In this document: piece by piece, positions 11,780 to 23,221 of the stretch | How positions within the stretch are numbered: position 1 is the stretch's first letter | Layout of the letters: each line of letters opens with the position of its first letter | Assembly: GCA_963922205.1 (NCBI GenBank) | Contig: CAWUHX010000270.1 | Span: forward strand, 310,001-374,000 | DNA length: 64,000 nucleotides | Direction: 5' to 3' | DNA from: Romanomermis culicivorax | Taxonomy: Eukaryota > Nematoda > Enoplea > Mermithida > Mermithidae | Made by a program: the position numbers and the translations under genes | Notes under the pieces: generated by a model | What the model was told of the DNA's origin: nothing | Seen by the model: only the letters and a program-made list of their open reading frames with translations | Databases searched by the model: none

Positions 11780-12060
11780 TTTAATCATGTTATTGGTACT
11801 TGGATTTCCGAATTCCGAGTCATTTGAAAATCGACGATTTTTCGTACGGTCGTACAATTTTTCAAGTCTCCAAGTTTCCTCCAAGTTCCAAGTATTGCAA
11901 AATCGGCGTTTTCCCAAGTTGCAGTTTATAGGCTCCGACTTTTTTCACCTCAAAAAACTTGTAAATTCCAAGTGATTTCAACCACCAAAGTCCATTTTTG
12001 CAAGTAATCTGTTCATAAATGCCTTGAAATTTTTTTAAAGATTTGAAGACTTGCAAGATT
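11780..12060. repeat. CCAAGT-word repeat cluster
   Basis: CAAGTCTCCAAGTTTCCTCC, AAGTTCCAAGTATTGC, TTTCCCAAGTTGC and ATTCCAAGTG recur over 280 bases, together with AATTCCGAGT. Both strands have open frames here only because stop codons are rare in the repeated word. It may be another keyword-arm element, but paired arms were not proven. Confidence 0.35.
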
Positions 12061-12064
12061 CACC

Positions 12065-13015
12065 TAAAGGAATGTCGACTTTCTTGCTAGTAACATATCA
12101 AATAGAAAATTTTTCCAAGTTCATTATTTGTGCCTGAAAAGACTCAATAACAGTCTTTGATGCAATAATCACGGATTATGGTACGTTTGATGAAGGATAC
12201 CTCAAAAATACACTATTTCTTATTTTTCTGCATTATAGTATATTGAGAACTGATTTTTTGAGGTGAAGTTCATCTTGGTGGATGGTAGTAGAATTATAGA
12301 GGAGCATCCAATTCTGTACGGGATGGCCAATCACGGTAAATGAGTCCGCTTTGGGCTACAATTCGAGATAAAATCAGAGTATAAAAACGTAAATGTTCTT
12401 CGTTTAATTTTGTATTGATCGTGAACTTGAAATTAAATACTATGCCTCATCTCTAGCTAAATGTTCTATTCCAAATTAAACGTTTTCAGAATACTTTGGA
12501 TTTTTTCCTCAAATGTTACAGATCGTTGCTGTACTTTTTCTTAAACGAAGTCTATTAAGACACAGGAGAATCAATTAAATGTCATGCAACAGAGCTTTAG
12601 AGGAAAATGGTAATTTTTCGTCATGGAAATTACAAATCTTTGAAAAAGATCATCGAACTGAGATTTGATAACAGTTTTACAGTCCACTTTGATAGAAAAA
12701 ATCTAGTGACAACAAAAAAGCAGGTTCAATTTGATGCGCAATTTCTATGAAGCAGCAAACGTGATACTGTAGAAAAAATATGGATTTTTTGTCAGGCAAA
12801 AATCAAAGGAATAACATCGTGCTTATCAATTTTTGATTTTGATACAATTGTATCGAAACAGTGCATTTCAACAGATTACGGGGGGGGGTTCAGTCGCTCG
12901 TCGCCGACGAACGAGAAAGTTTTTCCAATTGGTTACAGTAATAAGCCAACTTACGGAATAGGAAAAGAGCCACTCGATAGAAATCCTTACCAATTTAAAA
13001 AATTTGTTATCACAT
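12065..13015. other. no supported gene
   Basis: AT-rich DNA without recognisable coding content. It contains one G run at about 12883-12888. Confidence 0.4.
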
Positions 13016-13020
13016 CAAAA

Positions 13021-13775
13021 AACTGTTCACCTTTTGAAAAAAATCATTACTTTCAAATATGATGCACAACATTTCTTCAAGATGCATGGCAAAAAATCAA
13101 GATGTCAAAGGTTTTCGATGTTGGACTTTCTTTCCAAGCGCATCGCATTGTTTTCAAGATAATCTTGAAAAAACTCAAGATGCCACCTTTACTATATTTA
13201 TATATACCGGAACCCTTCAAAGTGAATTTCTGAGGTCAGGGCGTACTGGATGCGGGCGTCCTTGGTTTTTACGGGCGGTTTTACAAAGTGGGAGAGGAAT
13301 CCGATGGACATATTGGTTTTTCATAAGAATGCATGTTTTTCGAGAATGCTTGTTTTTCACCCAATGTGCAATAATTTCGGAAAATAATCCAAATTTTCGT
13401 TTTTTATTGGTTTCCAGAGCGGGCAGAGGATGGCAATGGAACAGCCGATGATGCCATCTTGATTCTTTTGAAGATGCCACCTTGATTTTTCTTTCGGGAT
13501 TACCGTGAAAAAATTCGAATACTCCATTTATTTTGAAATGATCGATGCAGATCAGGAAATTTATTTCGATGATCTTGAAACAATTGAAAAGAGTAATCAT
13601 CAAGGATCCTATATCACGAAGGAAAAATTTATCAATTAGACTCAACGAGTCTTCCATAATTTTTAATAAAAGTTTGGCTGCGACCTCGTTGCATCGATCA
13701 TTTCAAAATGAATGGAGTATAGAAAAAATGTTGTGCATCATGTTCGAAGGTAACGACTTTTTTCAAGTGACCCTT
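13021..13775. mobile_element. inverted-repeat element with CAAGATG word arms
   Basis: Outer arms match in inverted orientation. The left has GAAAAAAATCATTACTTTCA then ATGATGCACAACATTT; the right is the complement, AAATGTTGTGCATCAT then GAAGGTAACGACTTTTTTC, about 50 bp with few mismatches. Inside, CAAGATG(G/C)CA words repeat on the left (13078-13195) and, inverted, on the right (13448-13490). The inner right part (13540-13735) belongs to a dispersed family also present at 62340-62525. No transposase is present. Confidence 0.55.
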
Positions 13776-13972
13776 TTGCATTTCGTATCGACTATTTTTG
13801 AACTTAATTCCGTCATTCCGCTGCGTCTGCCATTTTTTCAAAATAGCATATAATAAATAGACTATAGTTTAGCATACAAACTAAAACTTGGAGACTAGAA
13901 AATTCTAAGTCCTTGAAAATATAGAACATAGAGTTCCACGTTTCTGCAGGTCCTGAAATTTTTTTCCGATCA

Positions 13973-14386
13973 ATGTGCGATAGTACCACCGATTGTTTAC
14001 CTTACTCGGAGACGAATTTCAATCGTTTTTCGCCCGACGACTGTCAGCCGGAAGTTTCGTCGACGACGTCGCTGATCAACAACAACAACTACAACAACAA
14101 CAACGACAACGCTGACGTGCAGCCGCAGCTGGTCGACTTTGATGGCAGCGGCCAGTTTTTGACCAAAGCCGAAAAACGCCGACGCCGCCGGGCCACCGAA
14201 CGTTATAGGCGGGCGCACGCGACCAGAGAACGTTTGCGCGTCGAAGCTTTCAATAAAGCGTTCAAAAATTTGCGGGCTCTGTTGCCCACTTTGCCGCCCG
14301 ATAAGAAATTGTCCAAAATTGAAATTTTGCGATTGGCTATTTCGTACGTAGCTTATTTGGCTCATTTGCTGAAAATATGTGATTAA
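13973..14386 (+). CDS. hlh-15: NHLH/HEN-type bHLH transcription factor (HLH-15-like)
   Basis: A single-exon 137-residue protein. After an Asn-rich N-terminus (residues 36-46), an Arg-rich stretch leads into a basic region AHATRERLRV (about 81-90, with the E-box-contacting Glu at 86). Helix 1 is EAFNKAFKNLRALLP, the loop TLPPDKKLSK, and helix 2 IEILRLAISYVAYLAHLLKI (to about 135). The TLPPDKKLSKIEILRLAI block and the ending soon after helix 2 are hallmarks of the NHLH1/NHLH2/HEN family, whose nematode member is HLH-15. These are nuclear factors that bind E-boxes as dimers, usually in neurons. The first ATG follows an acceptor-like TTTCTGCAG at 13940-13948, suggesting a spliced 5' leader. A polyadenylation signal overlaps the stop region. 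The orthology is firm; the role in this organism is inferred. Confidence 0.92.
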   Translation: MCDSTTDCLPYSETNFNRFSPDDCQPEVSSTTSLINNNNYNNNNDNADVQPQLVDFDGSGQFLTKAEKRRRRRATERYRRAHATRERLRVEAFNKAFKNLRALLPTLPPDKKLSKIEILRLAISYVAYLAHLLKICD

Positions 14387-14387
14387 T

Positions 14388-14393
14388 AATAAA
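14388..14393 (+). terminator. polyadenylation signal of the bHLH gene
   Basis: AATAAA lies immediately after the TAA-rich end of the bHLH reading frame, implying a very short 3' UTR. Confidence 0.55.
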
Positions 14394-14429
14394 AATGTAA
14401 ATCGACCCGGAAATTGGAACCACAATCTT

Positions 14430-15530
14430 TTTTCGTTTGCTTTGCTTCTTTCTTTGGCTTTATTGGTTTTTTTTCTTTTTCTTTTATTTAGTTTTTATTT
14501 TTCCTTCCTTTCGTGTTTTTCGTTCTTCTTTTTCCATTTTCTTCCTTTTTATTTCAATCTTTCCATTTTTCATTCATCTTGATCTTTTTTGGTTTTCATT
14601 TGCACTTTGGATTATTTTCATTTTCTACCATATTCTTTAGTTTTTATTATTGATCTTCTTTTCCTCTGTTCGGGAATTTGTCACAATGTTACTGAATATA
14701 CAGAATGCTTGTTAAAAGTGCTGATATTTTCTTTCCTCTTCCATCTTCTCATTTCAGTTTTCTATTTTTAATCTTTCAACTTTTCTCCTGTTACTTTAAA
14801 ATTTCCGTTTTCATTGCTCATTTTCTCTTTTATTTATATTTTATTTTTTCGCTTCTTTTCAGCTTCGGTTGTCCTATTTGTTCTTTGCTTCCTTCGTCCT
14901 TTTTTCTTAAATTTTCCTTCACCCTTTATCCATTATTTTTTCTTTCCCTAGCATTCATTTTCCGTTATTCGTTTGTTGTTTTATTTACTGCATTTTTATT
15001 GTTTTCATTTTTTTGTTTTCTTTTGCTTTTTTTATTATAAATTTATAATCTCTTTATTTTTTACTTTATTTGCCTCTCCTTTTCTCTTATCCTTCTCTTT
15101 TTCTTTTTCATTGTGATTTTTCCTTTTTTCCACTTATTTTTGTTTTGCTGTTTCTATATGTTTGTTTTTTTGCCTATTTATTTTGTTTTTTGTTTTCTTT
15201 TTTGTATATTCATCCTTTTTCTCTTTCCTTCCCTTTCTCTTTCTTTATTTTTTTCATCGTTCATTGTTCATTTTCCGTCTTCCTTTTTCCTATAACCTTA
15301 TTTTTTATTGTTTTGTTTTTCGTATTCCCTTATGTTTTTTGAAATAATCTTATTTTTTTGGTTGCATCTTTTTTATTATTTATTTTTTATTTTTTCGTTT
15401 TTTCATTCCTTCCGTCTTTTCATTGTTTCTATTTCACTTTTAGATACGTTTTGATGCGTGTTTAATTAATGTTGTTCTATATTTTAAATCGTATTTTTTT
15501 ATTTGTGGTTTCTTTTCACTTTTAGCTCAG
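14430..15530 (+). repeat. 1.1-kb T-rich strand-asymmetric tract
   Basis: The plus strand is dominated by runs of T separated by single C, G or A, with very few purine runs. It gives many overlapping Phe/Leu/Ser-rich open frames that are not genes. Similar tracts occur at 36725-37680 (T-rich) and 29800-31480 (A-rich). Confidence 0.6.
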
Positions 15531-15539
15531 CTTTCCTGG

Positions 15540-16400
15540 AGTTTCAACCTATAGTCCGTGTTCCTTGGGATTTTTCCAAATAATAAAAGCCGAAAGCATA
15601 TTTTCATTTTTTTGCCATTTCTGGCTAAACTATGTTTCACAACTAGTCTAATTTATTGAGTGAAAACCTTTCCGCAACAGGTTTTTTACAGGATTTTAAC
15701 AGTACCGATCATTAAATTTTGCAAAAATACATAACATGTTTGACGTCTGCAAAAATCCACAGCAAATCCCAGAAAAAAGATACTTTTACGTGCACTTTCT
15801 ATGCTTTAATTCCTCAATGAGGCAGGAAATAAGGAAAATATGCATAAATTTTACGATTGAGATGCACTACGTGTAATAAACTGGGAATATATCTACACAA
15901 TTACTGTAACGAACAAGACAAGAAAGTAGATATACAACAATCATCAAACTCCTGTTTTCTTTCCACGTATTTTACCTACAAAAGTGTCAATGCCATTGTC
16001 GCTGATGCGTGACCCCCAGCCAATAATTAATAATTTTCGGTTGCGGGGGTGCATGTGGAGTCCTGCGAGGTATACATGCACTTTTCTTGCACATTTTTAC
16101 CTCTATCTCTCTCGAAATGTTGCCATTTACGGTATACAAAAATTTTTACTGTATCCTGAATTGCATAGGGTATAAGTACAGTCGCAGTCCACTTTTTTCG
16201 CATTCTAGCTTCCCCGAATTTTGTAGAACTAGCTTTTCCATATGCCCAAAATCTTCTCCCTACTATACTGTATTTTCGACAAAGAACTGGACTCAATTGA
16301 CCTTAATACCATACAAATATTTGGTAGTGCATGGAAATTGTTGTAGCTCCAAAACTAAATTATAAACTTTAGAACGCGCGAGTATTTGAGGAGCGGAAAT
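15540..16400. other. no supported gene
   Basis: AT-rich DNA with no family-level coding signal on either strand. Several open frames overlap around 15984-16365 but have no splice or protein support. Confidence 0.4.
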
Positions 16401-16419
16401 TATAATCTCATGATGGTAT

Positions 16420-17660
16420 TTCCTGTTTTTTGTACTTTTTTCCCATTTTCCTGCATATTTTTGTCGATTAATCATTGTTGAGAGATTGCATTTTTTGACG
16501 TTTCGGGTTTCACTTTTTATCCATTGTGTTTGTATGGTCTGATGAGTTTTGTCTGTGTACTGTCAAGTTCAATAGACGTCAGCAAGACTAGGTCTTTGGA
16601 ACACGTAAAAATTTGTTTTCTACAGTAGACCTTCCTTCATTATTGATGCTGCATCAATAATCTACACTAACCATTACTTCCTCAATTATATACTCCTTTG
16701 ATTATACTCTATTTTCCAAAGGTCTTTTTTTATTTCTGATGATTTACCTGACCTTTTCAACATTTTTATAACAAATAAGAATATTTTTCAATTTTCAAAA
16801 TAAAAAATTCAAATATCAATGCTTTTTGAGAAGCATGTTCGAGGATACCATGAGCTTTCAACAACGCAAAAATGAAAGTGAAATGTCATGAAACTCATGT
16901 GCACGGTCATGAAATTCGTGTGCACGTGAAAGAGGTGATGTCTAAATCACGCTTTCTGTTTTTTATAATGATTGCATTTCCTGTTTTTTTTTGTTTTTTT
17001 TTTCTCTTACATTTTTGTCCATTGATCGTTGTATTTTTTGGATTCAGGTTCAATATTTTATTATTGTGTTTTGTTTTATGGATTTCCTTTACTGTCATAC
17101 GAACTGTCTACCAAGTTTTTGCATGAAACACGTCAGTGTGTTGTCTAATCTTACGCGCTTGTGATTTCAGCAAGACTGAATCATTTATGGAACATGTGGA
17201 ATGTTATGTCTTCTACAGTAAACATATCACTTGCATGTCTTGCTGGTGTTACAAGGTTCTACAGTAATCTTTACTTCCTGGATATTATATCTCGTGTATT
17301 TTGGATTTCTGACCACAAGATTCTTACTTTTTCAATGAAAATTTTTATACATGAGAAATGCATCTTATTTTTTTCAGAATGATGGCATTTTATTTTTTGT
17401 CGATTAATTATTGTTGAAGGACTTTTTTCTTAAATTTACTATTTATGTTTAATCCATAGGTTTCATTTCGTACGGAAATTTGATTTTTTCGATGTGAACT
17501 GTATACCAAAGTTTTGCGCGGATCTACATTGTTGTGCATTTTAAAATTGACACCAGCAAGACTACATCTTGTTGAATGATCTTTTCACACAAAATACTTT
17601 TTTGTGTCATGCATCTTGTTGGTGTCAAAATTGTTCTTTAACAATGTATTTTTTGTGTTT
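16420..17660. repeat. three diverged direct repeats of about 300-500 bp
   Basis: Three successive blocks begin near 16420, 16975 and 17380. Each carries TTTTTGTCGATTAATCATTG (or a variant), then an ACTGT(C/A)TACCAA(G)TTTTGC-like block, then a (G/C)TCAGCAAGACT or CACCAGCAAGACTACATCTTG block followed by TCTACAGTA(A/G). The second and third also contain the inverted match GCATCTTGTTGGTGTCAA/TGTCTTGCTGGTGTTACA. No coding potential. Confidence 0.5.
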
Positions 17661-17819
17661 TTTCAATTTTGTCAGTTTTGTGTTTTTTGCTTCGTTTTGT
17701 TATCTTTTTTCTGTCTGCTTAGGCTTGGATTTAGGCTTAGAATTTGGGTGTTTTCTTAGAATTTGGGTGTTAGAATTTGGGTGTATTTATTACGGATAGC
17801 TAAAATTTCTCTTTAAATA

Positions 17820-20065
17820 TGTCTGTGAAAGTTTATCACAATTGCTTTTGCTACACAAATTCGATTCTTCAATAAATCCTGCCTCTTGACTCTTTTAAAG
17901 TTTCTAAAAACTATACTAGATATGCAGAAAGCTGGTCATATGAATGATTTACAGACGCTTGTCAAATATAAACCATAGGACAATGATTGATTCTCAAGGA
18001 AAGTAAAAAACTACGACCATGAAAATGCCAAAATTTTCTGTTGTACGACGAATTCGTTTTTTTTTTGTAATTTGTTGCTGACGTCAAATATACAACATAT
18101 TTGACTAGTACCGAGTATTTTTTTATTTAACTCACTCTCTCAGTTGTTCTTTTTCCAGGCTAGTCTTTTCTTTACTGAATTATTTCTCTTTTAACAAATG
18201 TGCAGCAACTGATCAAAATTGTCGATGCTCTTCAAAATTTTCAAACTTTTGACTAAAGTCACGATAAATTACTCTTACGGTTTCTTCGGCAATGCTTCGA
18301 AATAATAGAAATAGAAAAAAAATATTATATTTTTATAATTTTCTGTTGTGCCATATCTCATCAAGCATACTAATAAACTGATCTTTGACAATTTTTTGAG
18401 TGAAAATCTTACTGTAAAAATCTTGATTTTCATGATTTTTACGACAATACTGACTATTGACTGATTAATTTTTCCTATTTGCAAATATTTTTAATATGTC
18501 AGTTACACTCTAAAACATTCATGTATTTATTTAGGGTTGTTAACTGTGCTTCGCATCAATAATCATGACATCTCATTGTGATAAGACGAATTAATAGCTA
18601 TCCAGAAAAAAATCATTTCACTCAAAAATTTTTTGCGCATTTAGGATCATAGTATTTTCGATGTTTTTGCTATAATTTGCAATGCTAAACGATTTCTAGC
18701 TTGAAAAATTTGAATATAAATTCTTCTGTTGTCTTAATAATGAGCTTTAAGCACCAATAAAAATTGATAATCTTACTGAGATTGGATTGTTTTTATTGTA
18801 CGTTTTTTGTCAAAAAAATTTCATTGGATCCACAAACGTGTGAATAATAAGCATTTAAATTTCATAGATTACTGTATTTTTATTACCTTAATATTATTTT
18901 TATAACAATAACTTTCGAAAGGACTATTCCATTCGAATCAACCATGAAAGTTCAATCGCTTTTAATATCTTTAAACAAATATCTGACGATGCAGCCAAAA
19001 TTAAAGAAAAGTTCGACCAAAAGGTTAAAAACTTTCATTTTTCGACAAAAATGAACGATTTGGCTCCATTTAAGAAAACGATTACGGCTGAACTTCAATT
19101 TACTTTTCTGCCTTACCGAAAAAATCCAAAATTTTGCCCTTTCATGGTCACCAGATTTTTGACATTTTTCAGTACAACAAATATGGCTGGCGAAAACAAG
19201 TTCCAAGAACAACTTATTTTTGATTATATTTATCCACTGGGTTGTTTATGCTCACATTTATTTACTATTACTCGTTTTTGAACTTTCGCAATGAAATTTT
19301 TATGTTCGGGGACAGGGCGTATCATCGTTCGGTCGAGGGTTTCGACCTTGAGTAATTTCTACAAACGGGAAAAATATTGTCTCCAAAAATGCACCTAAAC
19401 GATTCGTCTCTTGATCGACCATAACTGTGTGAAAATTTTTATCACCGTGCTTATTTACTGTATGCAAATTTTCGCATTTTTCACATCATAAATCGCGGAA
19501 CGAATGATAAATTTTTCGAGAAAATGTGTTTTTTCTGCGCAAAAAATCTATCCTATCCGAAAGTGGGCATCTTAGAGATTTTTAGGTCAACATACAACTA
19601 TTTTTCAACAATGAATTGCGTAGTTTAGTTTTCTCCGTCTGCGAAATTTAGGCTACTGAATAAAAGTAAAAGTTGGTTCGAAGACCTACAGTTTTTTGTG
19701 AGATCTCATTTTTTGAGATTTCGCGTGTATTGTACGGTAAATTTCGTTTTTCAGGTGCTATTCATTCGAGTATGAAGAAGATTTGTCAGGATTTAATTGA
19801 GGAATGAGCGAGTCCTAATTCACTTCACGTAACTGCTTTTTGCAGCGCTTCAAATCACTTTTCTATCTTGTAAAATTGTCAACTATTTCGTCAATAGACG
19901 ATTTTTCGAATTTTCAACTACACTAAATGCTAACAAAGGAAATTGTTTTTCGTCTGATTCAATGGGTGTTGGATGATTTATTGAGTTTAGAAACATGTAA
20001 AAGATAATTCTGCAAGATGCTTTGAGTTTGGAAGTTCATAACCGAATTTTGAATCCAGATTTACT
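17820..20065. other. no supported gene
   Basis: AT-rich DNA. Overlapping open frames on both strands at 18952-19281 show no recognisable protein. Confidence 0.4.
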
Positions 20066-20078
20066 TGTCGTTGAGTAG

Positions 20079-21112
20079 GGTTATTTTCATGTGAGCGATC
20101 CCAACTGAGCGATTTCCAAGTGAGTGATATCTTAATTGGGCGATTCCAAACCAGCGATAGAAAATGTAATAACGTCTTCTTCATATTTTCTTTCTTTACC
20201 TTATAGTTTTCTTTGTATGTATTTCTTTTTTCGTTTTCTGTGTGTATTGCTTATATTTTCATTTATGTATGTTTCAACATTTTTATCTTTTGTCTCTTTT
20301 TGTTTTCTCTCATTTTCTTTTTTTTGTCATCTACTTTTTTCTTTTTAGCTCATGAAACAATATATTAGAAGTTGTCAATTTTAATAAGCATTGTCTCCCA
20401 TATGATTCTTATACAATTCTGCACGCTCTATTTCCTATTTAATTTTATCCTTTCTGATGATTTTTCTTCATTCTTTTCAACTTAATTTTTTTAAATTTTA
20501 TTTCTTTATCTTTTTATTTTTCTATTCTCCTGATTCGTTCTTTTTTGTTGTTCTTTTTTTACCTATTTTTTCTTTCTTCCTTGCTGCTTCTTTCTTGTCA
20601 CTTTTTTTGTGTTTTTTCTAACGCTTTTCCCCTATTTTCACTCATTCTTAATGTCTTCATTTTTGTTGATGTTTCCTTTCTCTTGATTTTTTGTTTCTTC
20701 TAGCATTCTTTTGTTTATGTTTTTATGAAGATTTTCACACTTACAACTATGAAAGACTGAAGCATGCGATACTACGGTTATTTAAAATGACAACTTCTAA
20801 TGTATTGTACTATGAGCAAAAGAAGAAAAAATTAGATGGTAAGGAGGAAGAAAATGAAAGAAAGCAGAGATTAAAGATGAAAACGTAAAAACATATATAA
20901 ACGAAAACATAAGCAATACAGACTTAAAACGACAGAAAAAATGAATACATACAGAGGAAAATATATGGTGAAGGAGGAAAATATGAAGAAAATGCTGCTA
21001 CATTCTCGATCGCTCGTTCGGAATCGCCCAATTGGGAATTCGCTCATTTGGGAATTGGTTCAATTGAGAATCGCTCTACTCATGTGAGAATCGTTCACTT
21101 GGAAATAGACCG
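20079..21112. mobile_element. 1.03-kb foldback element with 8-bp target duplication
   Basis: It is flanked by a perfect direct repeat TTGAGTAG (20071-20078 and 21113-21120). The ends are inverted (left GGTTATTTTCATGTGAGCGA, right complement CGGTCTATTTCCAAGTGAAC). Both arms carry an imperfectly repeated GAGCGAT(T)CC(C)AA word for about 90-120 bp. The inverted similarity continues inward through T-rich (left) and A-rich (right) DNA: GTGTATTGCTTATATTTTCA pairs with its complement near 20900, and ACAATATATTAGAAGTTGTC near 20358 pairs with 20784-20805. Arms total about 320-350 bp. The 8-bp duplication suggests hAT-type mobilisation; no transposase is present. Confidence 0.75.
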
Positions 21113-21549
21113 TTGAGTAGACGATCAGCCCGCGATTCTGGTACATGAAACTGCCCCTTCTGTAAAATTTTGCTGAATTTGAAAGGGTCTTAAACAAAGT
21201 AGAAAGTGGTTTCAAAATCGTTTGTTGCCTGAATCGTTGGTTGAATATGGAGTATATCTCATATTTCTTCGTGTGTTTCAGCTGCTTCTATAAATCAGAA
21301 AGTACTTTACATTTTTGTCTTTTATTCCTTTTTCTTTTTTTCCTGCTATGCTACTACTAATCCAGAATTTCCTTATTTACTTTCCGAAAGAATTGATGTA
21401 AATCGATTAAAGTCCAAGTAACTTGCCTTCTAATGAGGAACATGCAGTTTTCATTTTTCATACAAAATAAAGCAAATACACCAGGGTGAAAACTGTCCCT
21501 TTATATTGAACGTCCCTTTAATCCTACTATGCTGTTTCGAGACAGAATA

Positions 21550-21840
21550 TTTTCAGGAAGGCCCAGATTCATGCCAATCCTTAACCAGAGCACTCCAAGC
21601 TCCCAGCTTGTATGACAGAAGGCATATCTGAGGACAACTCTTGCCCCTATCATTAATCATTGCACCCATACACTTAGCAAAAACCCCATAGTTGAGGACA
21701 ACACTTGTCCCCTATGTCTATACTCTGCAATTGCACCCCAGACTATCAGACCATCTCAAAAGCCGAATCACTGAGGACGGCTTATACCCTCATGCCCTGG
21801 CTCGATACGTTCACCTGGTGATGTTATAAAATATGCCTAT
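21550..21840 (+). repeat. unclassified repeat with three internal TGAGGACAAC units
   Basis: CTGAGGACAACTCTTGCCCC, TTGAGGACAACACTTGTCCC and CTGAGGACGGCTTATACCC occur at about 21631, 21694 and 21772. The first two are each followed by CATTGCACCC or CAATTGCACCCC. The block is more balanced in base composition than the flanks, like the remnant of a transposon. Confidence 0.45.
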
Positions 21841-22237
21841 ATTATAACGTTGCACTCCATTCGCAACATGCATGTTTTCTGATCATATGCACATTTCGAG
21901 TGGTTAAATTGACTGACTGGTTGAAATGGTTGAGTTTAGCAGGAACAAAACAATGGCAGAATAGATACTCCATATAAGAGAAAAACAGTGGCGGAATCGA
22001 TCCAAAGCGTAAATCGATGCTTTGGCCGTAATTGCGTGTTTCTGAATCAACATACAATCCAGATACCTAAGCCTATCCAGAGCCTAAACCTACGTCACAC
22101 CCTTTACATATAGTTTCTGTGAAACAATACGTCACATGTGTGAAAGTTTGCGAACCACCCAAGGCATCCTGGAAAATTTGAGTTGCAAATTCTACAGTAA
22201 AAAGCTTTGTGTAAACGTTTCGTCAGTACATATTTGT

Positions 22238-22468
22238 ATAGTCTGCTTTATTCTTGAAACGCTTCCGAAAAACGAAACTGAAAAGCAAGTGCAATTTCAT
22301 ATTTTTGTAATGTTCTGCTAATCCACAAGCCGCTTGGAGCTATAAATTGTCGAGCTGACCGAAATATTTCCTGTTTAGTTTGTGTGAAAACTTTTACATT
22401 AAAAGTCTAGTGTGAAGAATTTTGAAGACAGTACTTATTTCTGCCAAAAACATTAAAAAATAGACAAT
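22238..22468 (-). mobile_element. ~245-bp MITE family, inverted copy
   Basis: It reads as the reverse complement of the family: TATAGTCTGCTTTATTCTTG then AAACGCTTCC at the left, GAAAAGCAAGTGCAATTTCA inside, and CTAGTGTGAAGAATTTTGAA then GACAGTACTTATTT toward the right. The right end near AATAGACAATAG is degraded. Confidence 0.5.
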
Positions 22469-22677
22469 AGTTAGGTTTTAAACTTGATTTAATAACTCAA
22501 GAGGAAATTCTGCAATTGACTGCATTCGATAGCCCACGGTAAGTTAAGTAATGTCACACCTCGTGGACATTCCTTTCACTAAAATTTGCATGAATGTGGT
22601 TAGCAATCGACATTTTGCCCATGTCCGATCTTAGCAACTAGTGAAGCATAAAACCACAATAATGATGAGAATTCATC

Positions 22678-22897
22678 GTCAGCTATTTTGGCTATACAAT
22701 TGCATAAAAATGTGAAACACCTTTGTTAGAATAAGACATAGTTCAGTCGTGGGCGACGTTTCGGTAGTATACTTACTACCTTCTTCAGGCTATGACAATT
22801 AGCAAAATTTTATTAAATTCTTGCTTTCATTGGGGTTTGATCCCTGAACTTTGAGATTGTGAGTCGAGCGGTGTAACCACTGGGCCATCGGGGTAGA
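22678..22897 (-). mobile_element. tRNA-headed SINE-like repeat, copy A
   Basis: On the minus strand it starts with a tRNA-like head: CCCCGATGGCCCAGTGGTTA (A-box), later GTTCAGGGATCAAACCCC (B-box position). Next comes CTGAAGAAGGTAGTAAGTAT with ACTACCGAAACGTCG, then a tail ending near AAAATAGCTGACGA. A second copy in the opposite orientation lies at 23222-23460 and shares head, CTG(A/G)AGAA...CGAAAC(G/A)TCG core and tail. The head implies RNA polymerase III origin. Confidence 0.6.
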
Positions 22898-22899
22898 CT

Positions 22900-23200
22900 A
22901 CATAGACTCAAGTCTACATAGTCCCAGAACATAGAAATGCAATGAGGAACATGAATGAAGAAAGAAGTGGAGTCGCAGAACATTGTCTAAAGTGTGGGTG
23001 TAAGGCCAAGCTTTGATAAACCCAGTATACTGGCCCATGAAAGCAACACCTTCAAGAGAAAAATTAGGGAGACAATTGAAATGGAAGTAGCAGGTTCCAG
23101 CTATGTAGGAACAAAAAGCATTGAAATAGGCCACATATATAACAGAACCTTCTTGAGAAAGTTCCTTAGGGGACGCAATGGCCCACCAACTTAGATACAA
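22900..23200 (+). pseudogene. Penelope-like retroelement remnant, GIY-YIG endonuclease end
   Basis: Two overlapping plus-strand frames give SGVAEHCLKCGCKAKL (from about 22966) and, shifted by one base, FDKPSILAHESNTFKRKIRE then TIEME (to about 23090). Together they match the pattern xxVAEHxxxxxH...KIL..E.....RKIREAIE seen at the C-terminal GIY-YIG endonuclease of Penelope-like elements. The frameshift and missing upstream reverse transcriptase make it a dead fragment. It lies exactly between two inverted SINE-like repeats. Confidence 0.5.
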
Positions 23201-23221
23201 GATCTAACAAGTCAAACGTTG

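Noticed and set aside
13997-14425. 142-codon minus-strand frame opposite the bHLH gene
   Set aside because: It is the antisense shadow of the bHLH reading frame, including a Val run from the AAC repeats.
14379-15347. Chain of hydrophobic plus-strand open frames downstream of the bHLH gene
   Set aside because: T-rich low-complexity DNA gives Phe/Leu/Ser codons in every frame.
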